In this document: positions 59,055-64,000 of the stretch, piece after piece
How the letters are laid out: each line of letters begins with the position of its first letter
Position numbering within the stretch: the first letter of the stretch is position 1
DNA from: JAFGRR01 sp964563855
Lineage (GTDB): Bacteria > Planctomycetota > Phycisphaerae > UBA1845 > Fen-1342
Direction of reading: 5' to 3'
Assembly: GCA_964563855.1 (NCBI GenBank)
Contig: CAZLYU010000008.1
Span: 15,308-79,307 of the forward strand
DNA: 64,000 nt
Position numbers and translations under genes: made by a program
The notes under the pieces: model-generated
The model's input: the letters and a program-made list of their open reading frames with translations, nothing else
What the model was told of the DNA's origin: nothing
Database searches by the model: none

Positions 59055-59915
59055 GTGAGTCAACCCTCCGAAGTCAGCGATCAGCCGGCCTCTGTTGCGG
59101 AAGCGGCATTGGTCGACGCCGCGCCGAACACGTCGACGTCGAGCTCGTCGGCGGCGCCGGTTGGCGAGGCGGATGCGGTGATCCGTCTGGAGAAGGCGTC
59201 GGTGGCGTATGAGATCATGCGAGAGCGCATCGGGACGTTCAAGGAGGTTGCGGTGCGGATGTTGCAGGGGAAGCTGCGCCGCCCGCACGAACACTTTTGG
59301 GCGCTCGACGCGGTTGATCTGACGATTCGGCGCGGCGAGAGCCTGGGGGTGATCGGCCCAAACGGCGCCGGCAAGAGCACGATGCTCAAGCTCGTCGCGC
59401 GCGTGCTGCGTCCGACGCTGGGTCGCGTGTGGGTGCGTGGCCGCGTCGCGCCGCTGCTCGAGCTGGGGGCCGGCTTTCATCCTGAGCTCACCGGGCGCGA
59501 GAATGTCTTTCTCAATGGGGCCGTGTTGGGTTTCAGCCGCCGGCAGATGCAGGCCAAGCTGCCGCGCATCGTGGAGTTTGCGGAGCTGCAGGACTTCATC
59601 GACGCGCCGCTGCGCACGTATTCGACGGGTATGTCTGCGCGGTTGGGCTTCGCGATCGCGACCGATGTGGAGCCGGACATTCTCGTGATCGATGAGATTC
59701 TGTCGGTTGGCGACGAGGCGTTCCGACGCAAGAGCGAAGCGCGGATGCGTGCCTTTCGCGAAAGCGGATGCACCATCTTGTTCGTTTCTCACGCGCTCGA
59801 GAGCGTGATTGATATCTGTCAGCGCGCGGCATGGATCGAGCATGGGCGGTTGCGCGCGGTGGGGCCATCCGCCGAGGTGGTCGCTGCTTACCGGGCGGAA
59901 GTTGGCGGCGCGTAG
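59055..59915 (+). CDS. ABC polysaccharide export ATPase (Wzt-like)
   Basis: 286 residues. Walker A GPNGAGKST, Q-loop region LLELGAGFHPELTGRENVFL, signature YSTGMSARLGFAIAT and Walker B ILVIDEILSVGDEAF are complete. The GAGFHPELTGREN block is characteristic of Wzt-type exporters rather than drug pumps. There is no C-terminal carbohydrate-binding domain as in Wzt of O9a type, so the substrate may not be capped. GTG start with GAGGA 7 bases upstream. It pairs with the permease upstream. Confidence 0.92.
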   Translation: MSQPSEVSDQPASVAEAALVDAAPNTSTSSSSAAPVGEADAVIRLEKASVAYEIMRERIGTFKEVAVRMLQGKLRRPHEHFWALDAVDLTIRRGESLGVIGPNGAGKSTMLKLVARVLRPTLGRVWVRGRVAPLLELGAGFHPELTGRENVFLNGAVLGFSRRQMQAKLPRIVEFAELQDFIDAPLRTYSTGMSARLGFAIATDVEPDILVIDEILSVGDEAFRRKSEARMRAFRESGCTILFVSHALESVIDICQRAAWIEHGRLRAVGPSAEVVAAYRAEVGGA

Positions 59916-59934
59916 CGCTGCCGACGCGTTCGCG

Positions 59935-61809
59935 CTAGCGGCGGTGGAACTGCTTTTCGAGATCACGGAGGGCGAAGTGCAGCGTGGTCGGGCGGCCGTG
60001 CGGGCAGTGGCTGCTGCGCTCGGCGAGCGTGCGGCGGGCGAGCAGCGCGTCGATCTCGTCGGCGGTCAGCGGCTCGCCGGCCTTGACCGCCGCCTTGCAC
60101 GCCAGCATGTCGAGCACGTCGTGCACGAGCGTGTCGGCGTCGGGCTGGGCGCCCTTTTCGCTAAGCAGGTCGAGCAGGTCGCTGACGAACTGGCGCTGAT
60201 CCACGCCGCGCTCGGAGAGCAGCGTCGGGAACGCCTGCAGCGCGACGCTTTGCGGGCCGGCGATGTTGAGCTCGACGCCGAGGCGCGCGAGCAGGTCGGC
60301 GTGGGTTTCGAGGACTTCGAGGCGGTCGGCGGGGGCGCGGACCACCTCGGGCAAGAGGAGGCGCTGCGCGGCGAGGGGGCGTTCTTTGACGCGCTGGCTC
60401 AGTTCTTCGTAGAGAATGCGCTCGTGCAGGGCGTGCTGGTCGATGATCATCAAGCCGTCGCCGGTCTCGACGAGCAGGTAGCTGTCGTGGATTTGGAGTG
60501 CTTTGCTGGGTCGGGCGTTGGCGTCCGCGGGCGTCAGCAGACCGGGGAGCTCGGCGTCCGGCGACGCCGCTCCGCTGGCGGGTGATGGCGATTCGACCTG
60601 CTGCGGCGTTGGTTGCTGATGTGCGTGGGGCGGTGCGGCGTGATGGACGCTTGTGTCGCGCGGTGGGTGCGGGGCGATTGGGGAAGCGCCGTTCTTGGTC
60701 GGCGTGTGGTCGGTTTGAGGGTCGGACCGGGGCGGCGCGGCGGCGCGGAAGAAGTCGACCATCGCCTGACGAACGCGTTCGCGGTGCTCGTTTTCGCCGG
60801 CTTGCAGCGCGTGGTCGAGCGGGCGGGTCTGGAATGTTTCGCGCAGCGCCGCCAAGACCTGGCCGTGAACGTAATTGCTATCGCGCCAGCGCACCTCGGT
60901 CTTCATCGGATGCACGTTCACGTCGACCGCTTCGGGATGGATAGTGATGAACAGAAACGCGACCGGGTAGCGGCGTGGGTCGATCAGGCTGCGATAGCCT
61001 TCGCGCACCGCGTGCGTGACGAAGCGGTCGCGAACGTAACGCCCGTTGACGAACACATACTCCCACTTGCCCGAACCGCGGCTCTCTTGCGGGGGCGCGA
61101 CGAGCCCCTCGATCAGTACGTCGCGGCCTTCGCGGCGGATGGGCAGCAAGACATCGGCGAGATCGACGCCGTAGAGATCGGCAATGCGTTGACGACGATC
61201 GTCCGACGCCGGCAGCTCGTGCACCAGCCGTCCCTGGCTCTTGAGGCTGAAGGCGACGCGCGGCTGCGCGAGTGCGATGCGGGCGAACTGTTCGGTGATG
61301 TGGCCGCTTTCGGTCTGGTTGGTGCGCAGGAATTTTCGCCGCGCGGGGGCGCTCATAAACAGATCGCGCACCGCGATGGTCGTGCCGGGTTTGGCGTTGC
61401 ACGGCTGCGGCGGCGTGAGTTCGCCGGCATCGAGGCGCAGACAATGAGCGACGTCGGCGTCGCGGGTGCGGCTAGTGATTTCGAGTCGCGCGACGGCGCC
61501 GATGCTTGCGAGGGCTTCGCCGCGAAAGCCCATCGTCGAGAGGCGGAAGAGGTCGTCGTCGTTGGCGATTTTGCTGGTGGCGTGCTGCTGCACGCTAAGC
61601 TGCAAATCTTCCGCATCCATGCCGCAGCCGTCGTCGATCACGCGAATGAGTTCGCGGCCGCCGTCCAGCGTTTCGACTGCGATGTGGGCGGCGCCGGCGT
61701 CGAGGCTGTTTTCGACCAGTTCTTTAACGACGCTCGCCGGGCGCTCGACGACCTCGCCGGCGGCGATGCGGCTGATGATGTGGGGGGGCAGCAGGCGGAT
61801 GCGCGGCAT
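59935..61809 (-). CDS. mutL: DNA mismatch repair endonuclease MutL
   Basis: 624 residues. The GHKL ATPase motifs are IAAGEVVERPASVVKELVEN, DDGCGMDAEDL, TMGFRGEALASI and GTTIAVRDLF. The C-terminal endonuclease metal motif is DQHALHE..E (D457 to E468), with ACKAAVKAG and CPHGRP zinc-site motifs, so the endonuclease form is used as in bacteria lacking MutH. A Pro/His/Gln-rich linker of about 85 residues joins the halves. A perfect inverted repeat covers its ribosome site and start codon (listed separately). Confidence 0.96.
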   Translation of the reverse strand: MPRIRLLPPHIISRIAAGEVVERPASVVKELVENSLDAGAAHIAVETLDGGRELIRVIDDGCGMDAEDLQLSVQQHATSKIANDDDLFRLSTMGFRGEALASIGAVARLEITSRTRDADVAHCLRLDAGELTPPQPCNAKPGTTIAVRDLFMSAPARRKFLRTNQTESGHITEQFARIALAQPRVAFSLKSQGRLVHELPASDDRRQRIADLYGVDLADVLLPIRREGRDVLIEGLVAPPQESRGSGKWEYVFVNGRYVRDRFVTHAVREGYRSLIDPRRYPVAFLFITIHPEAVDVNVHPMKTEVRWRDSNYVHGQVLAALRETFQTRPLDHALQAGENEHRERVRQAMVDFFRAAAPPRSDPQTDHTPTKNGASPIAPHPPRDTSVHHAAPPHAHQQPTPQQVESPSPASGAASPDAELPGLLTPADANARPSKALQIHDSYLLVETGDGLMIIDQHALHERILYEELSQRVKERPLAAQRLLLPEVVRAPADRLEVLETHADLLARLGVELNIAGPQSVALQAFPTLLSERGVDQRQFVSDLLDLLSEKGAQPDADTLVHDVLDMLACKAAVKAGEPLTADEIDALLARRTLAERSSHCPHGRPTTLHFALRDLEKQFHRR

Positions 61810-61834
61810 CCCCGCACTTTGGGCATGCGGGGAT
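61807..61834 (-). promoter_or_regulatory. mutL: Hairpin hiding the mutL ribosome site and start
   Basis: Read on the minus strand, ATCCCCGCA and TGCGGGGAT are exact 9-base inverted repeats around a 9-base loop. The 3' arm contains the GCGGGG ribosome-like stretch and the AT of the mutL ATG. If transcribed, the stem could limit mutL translation. The alternative is that the repeat is a protein operator. Confidence 0.45.
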
Positions 61835-61902
61835 GGGGAATCAAGATGTCAAACAAATTCGCGACGACGCGCGGCTGAACCGCGCAATGCGCCGCTCGAT
61901 GG

Positions 61903-63267
61903 CTACTTGTCGCCCAGCGCCCCAAGCAACGACACGATTGCCGCGGCGCCGCGATCGGCGTCGGGCAGGCGGTATTTCTCGTTGGGGCCGTGGGCGTTGC
62001 AGTTTGGGCTTGCGAAGCCGAGCATCAGGCTGTCGGCGCCGAGCAATTGCTTGAACATGGGCAGAATGGGCAGCGACCCACCTTCGCGAATCAGGGCCGG
62101 CGCCTTGTTGAAGGCCTGCTGCAGCGCGGTTTTCGCGGCCGACATCGGCCGGCTGTCGAGCGGCGCCATGTAGGCGTCGGCGTTGCCGTGCTGGAGAATT
62201 TCGCACTGCACGGTGTGCGGGCAGCGGGTGGTGATGGCTTCGTCGAACTGCGCCGCGATCTTGTTGGCGTTTTGGTTGGGCACGAGGCGCATGCTGACCT
62301 TGGCGCCGCAGCGGGCGGGAATGATCGTGTTGGCGCCCTCGCCTTGGAAGCCGCCGTAGATGCCGTTGGCGTCGAGCGTGGGGCGCATGCTGCGGCGTTC
62401 GTTGGTGGTCCAGCCCGCTTCGCCCGTGACACCGGGGGCGCCGGTGTCTTGCAGGTATTGCTGCTCGTCGAAGGGCAGCTTGGCGAATTGGGCGCGCTCG
62501 TCGGCAGTGGGTTCGACGACATCGTCGTAGAAGCCGGGGATGGTGACGCGGCCGTCGGCGTCGTGCAGGTCGGCGATGAGCTCGCAGAGCACGTTCACGG
62601 GATTGGCGATCGAGCCGCCGAACGAGCCGCTGTGCAGGTCGTGCTTGGGTCCTTTCAGGCGAATTTCTTTGTAGACGAGGCCGCGTGTGCCGTAGGTGAT
62701 GGTCGGCCAGCCGTCGGCGTACATGCCGGTGTCGCTGATGAGGATGTGCTGGCAGGCGAGCTTGTCGCGATGTTGCTCGATGAGACCCGCGAGATGGGGT
62801 GAGCCGATCTCTTCTTCACCCTCGATGAGGATCTTGACGTTGACCGGCAGCTTCTCGCCCGAGCGCAGCCAGGCGTCCATCGCGCGTAGGTAGAGCCAGA
62901 TCTGGCCCTTGTTGTCGGCCGAGCCGCGGCAGACGAGCCAGTCGCCGTCGATGACCGGTTCGAATGGGTCGTGGTCCCACAGGCTGCGATCGCCGATCGG
63001 TTGCACGTCGTAGTGGCCGTAGACCAGATAGGTTGGGGCGGCGGGGTCGACGATGTGCTGGGCGAAGACCGCGGCGTGGCCGGGGGTTTCGATGATCTCG
63101 GTTTGCAGGCCGATCTGCTCGCAGAGCTGCTTGAGCCAGCTCGCCGCTTCAACGAGCTGCGGCTTGTGTTCGGGCAGCGTGCTGACGGTCGAGAAGCGGC
63201 AGAGGGTTTTGAGCCAGTCGAGATGTTGCTGGTGCTGGGCGGTGAGTTGATCGAGGGCGGCGGGCAT
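61903..63267 (-). CDS. M20-family dipeptidase
   Basis: 454 residues. The two-zinc motifs are complete: GHYDVQP (His, Asp), GSADNKGQ (bridging Asp), EGEEEIGSP (catalytic Glu and ligand), SDTGMYADG and PNCNAHGPNEKY (His ligand). A dimerisation lid domain lies in the middle. It resembles ArgE/DapE/CPG2-type dipeptidases that act in the cytosol on small peptides. The preferred substrate is not clear. A stop at 61903 and a 93-base gap separate it from mutL. Confidence 0.92.
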   Translation of the reverse strand: MPAALDQLTAQHQQHLDWLKTLCRFSTVSTLPEHKPQLVEAASWLKQLCEQIGLQTEIIETPGHAAVFAQHIVDPAAPTYLVYGHYDVQPIGDRSLWDHDPFEPVIDGDWLVCRGSADNKGQIWLYLRAMDAWLRSGEKLPVNVKILIEGEEEIGSPHLAGLIEQHRDKLACQHILISDTGMYADGWPTITYGTRGLVYKEIRLKGPKHDLHSGSFGGSIANPVNVLCELIADLHDADGRVTIPGFYDDVVEPTADERAQFAKLPFDEQQYLQDTGAPGVTGEAGWTTNERRSMRPTLDANGIYGGFQGEGANTIIPARCGAKVSMRLVPNQNANKIAAQFDEAITTRCPHTVQCEILQHGNADAYMAPLDSRPMSAAKTALQQAFNKAPALIREGGSLPILPMFKQLLGADSLMLGFASPNCNAHGPNEKYRLPDADRGAAAIVSLLGALGDK

Positions 63268-63426
63268 GGCGGGCTCCGAGCGCAGATGACAGGTGATGCT
63301 TCAGACGACTTCCGTGTGGAGCGCTGACGCCACGGTCGCGCGTCCTCTCGGGCGCTGGCGCGTCGCGTCCAGCTCGCTACTATACGCGGCTCGCCGGCGA
63401 CGCGCGGCCCCGTAGCAAGAGAGCGA

Positions 63427-64000
63427 ATGACTCCCGTTAGCGTTCAGAACATCACCAAGCGCTTCGGCGCCGTGGAGGCGCTGCACGACGTCTCGATCGA
63501 GATTGCCGGGGGGGAGCTGTTTTTCCTGCTCGGGCCGTCCGGCTGCGGCAAGACGACGTTGCTGCGCACCATCGCAGGTTTCTATGACCCCGACGGGGGA
63601 CGCATTCTGTTCGGCGACCAGGACGCCACGCACGTCCCGCCGCAACGACGCGACACCGGCATGGTGTTCCAAAACTACGCGCTCTGGCCGCACATGACGG
63701 TCGAGAGCAACGTGGCGTTTGGGTTGCGCGTGCGGCGCGTGCCGCGGGCTGAACAGCGCCGCCGCGTCGCGGAGGCGCTCGATCTTGTGAAGATGGGGGC
63801 GTATGCGAAGCGCAAGCCGAACCAGTTGTCGGGTGGGCAGCAGCAGCGGGTGGCGCTGGCGCGGGCGCTGGTGATTCGTCCGCGGTGTTTGCTGCTCGAC
63901 GAGCCGCTCTCGAATCTCGACGCGAAGCTGCGCCTCGATATGCGTAGTGAGATACGGCGGCTGTGCAAAGAGTTCGGCTTGACGGCGATTTACGTGACGC
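63427..64000 (+). CDS. ABC transporter ATPase, cut by right edge
   Basis: The first 191 residues are visible. Walker A GPSGCGKTTLLR, Q-loop VFQNYALWPHMTVESNVAFG, signature LSGGQQQRVALARAL, Walker B CLLLDEPLSNLDAKLR and the beginning of the H-loop stretch. The DxRRDTGMVFQNYALWPHMT pattern is of the CUT1 sugar and polyamine/iron class (UgpC/PotA/FbpC-like). The C-terminal OB-fold regulatory domain lies outside the window, so the substrate cannot be told. AAGAGAG precedes the ATG. Confidence 0.92.
   Translation, partial: MTPVSVQNITKRFGAVEALHDVSIEIAGGELFFLLGPSGCGKTTLLRTIAGFYDPDGGRILFGDQDATHVPPQRRDTGMVFQNYALWPHMTVESNVAFGLRVRRVPRAEQRRRVAEALDLVKMGAYAKRKPNQLSGGQQQRVALARALVIRPRCLLLDEPLSNLDAKLRLDMRSEIRRLCKEFGLTAIYVT

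Noticed and set aside
60613..61878. A 421-residue plus-strand frame inside mutL
   Set aside because: Antisense to all MutL motifs; no start signal or family.
1..64000. tRNA, rRNA, CRISPR, insertion sequence or prophage
   Set aside because: No cloverleaf-like gap, regular direct repeat array, transposase, integrase or phage gene was found; gaps between genes are short.

Overview
The window is high-GC, gene-dense bacterial DNA that reads as a member of the Planctomycetota, probably class Phycisphaerae. The supporting signs are a pilin-like protein with a GFTLIELLVVVAIIALL leader of the DUF1559-like planctomycete type, secreted proteins ending in dockerin repeats or a PEP-CTERM sorting signal, a DUF4159 protein, an ECF sigma/anti-sigma pair, and a full set of outer-membrane lipopolysaccharide genes. 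I support 58 coding regions, two of them cut by the window edges. I see no rRNA, tRNA, CRISPR array, insertion sequence or prophage. All placements come from reading the sequence; no database search was run.

Layout. 1-7000: secreted and surface proteins. These are a CBM48-like fragment at the left edge, a pilin-like protein with a small membrane companion, two tandem paralogues (one ending in dockerin repeats, one in PEP-CTERM) each followed by a strong terminator, and a GH18 glycosidase with a dockerin-like tail. 7000-16150: a minus-strand housekeeping cluster, purL - small membrane protein - lysA - ribF - purA - uppS - cdsA. 16300-24300: plus-strand accA, a DUF971 protein, a possible DUF2617 protein, a UvrA that stops after its first ATPase half, a zinc ribbon plus two TPR proteins, an O-methyltransferase and dtd. 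24350-35130: a TPR lipoprotein and a second lipoprotein, an AsmA-like protein coupled to a sensor histidine kinase, a DUF4159 protein, a Hanks-type kinase, a DUF1579 protein and a TerC-family protein.

35210-59915 is mostly cell-envelope glycan biology: a GT4 glycosyltransferase, two WaaP-like kinases and a WaaF-like GT9 in one overlapping operon; LptF and LptG permeases; GmhA, GmhB and an HddC-like nucleotidyltransferase for heptose activation; several glycosyltransferases, a sugar-nucleotide SDR and GT-C-type membrane proteins; and a Wzm/Wzt-type ABC exporter. Embedded in this stretch are an ECF sigma/anti-sigma operon divergent from a Ser/Ala/Gly-rich repeat protein, and an OmpR-type response regulator. 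Together these suggest synthesis, phosphorylation, export and transport of a heptose-containing LPS or O-polysaccharide. 59935-64000 holds mutL, an M20 peptidase and the start of a sugar/ion-type ABC ATPase cut by the right edge.

Many neighbours overlap by 1-4 bases (ATGA, GTGA, TTGA, TGATG), which points to translational coupling. The features most worth a second look are the half-length UvrA, the paralogue pair with alternative C-terminal sorting modules, the YadA-head-like repeat protein beside the sigma operon, the WaaP-like pair with one degenerate member, and the GmhA-GmhB-HddC heptose set.
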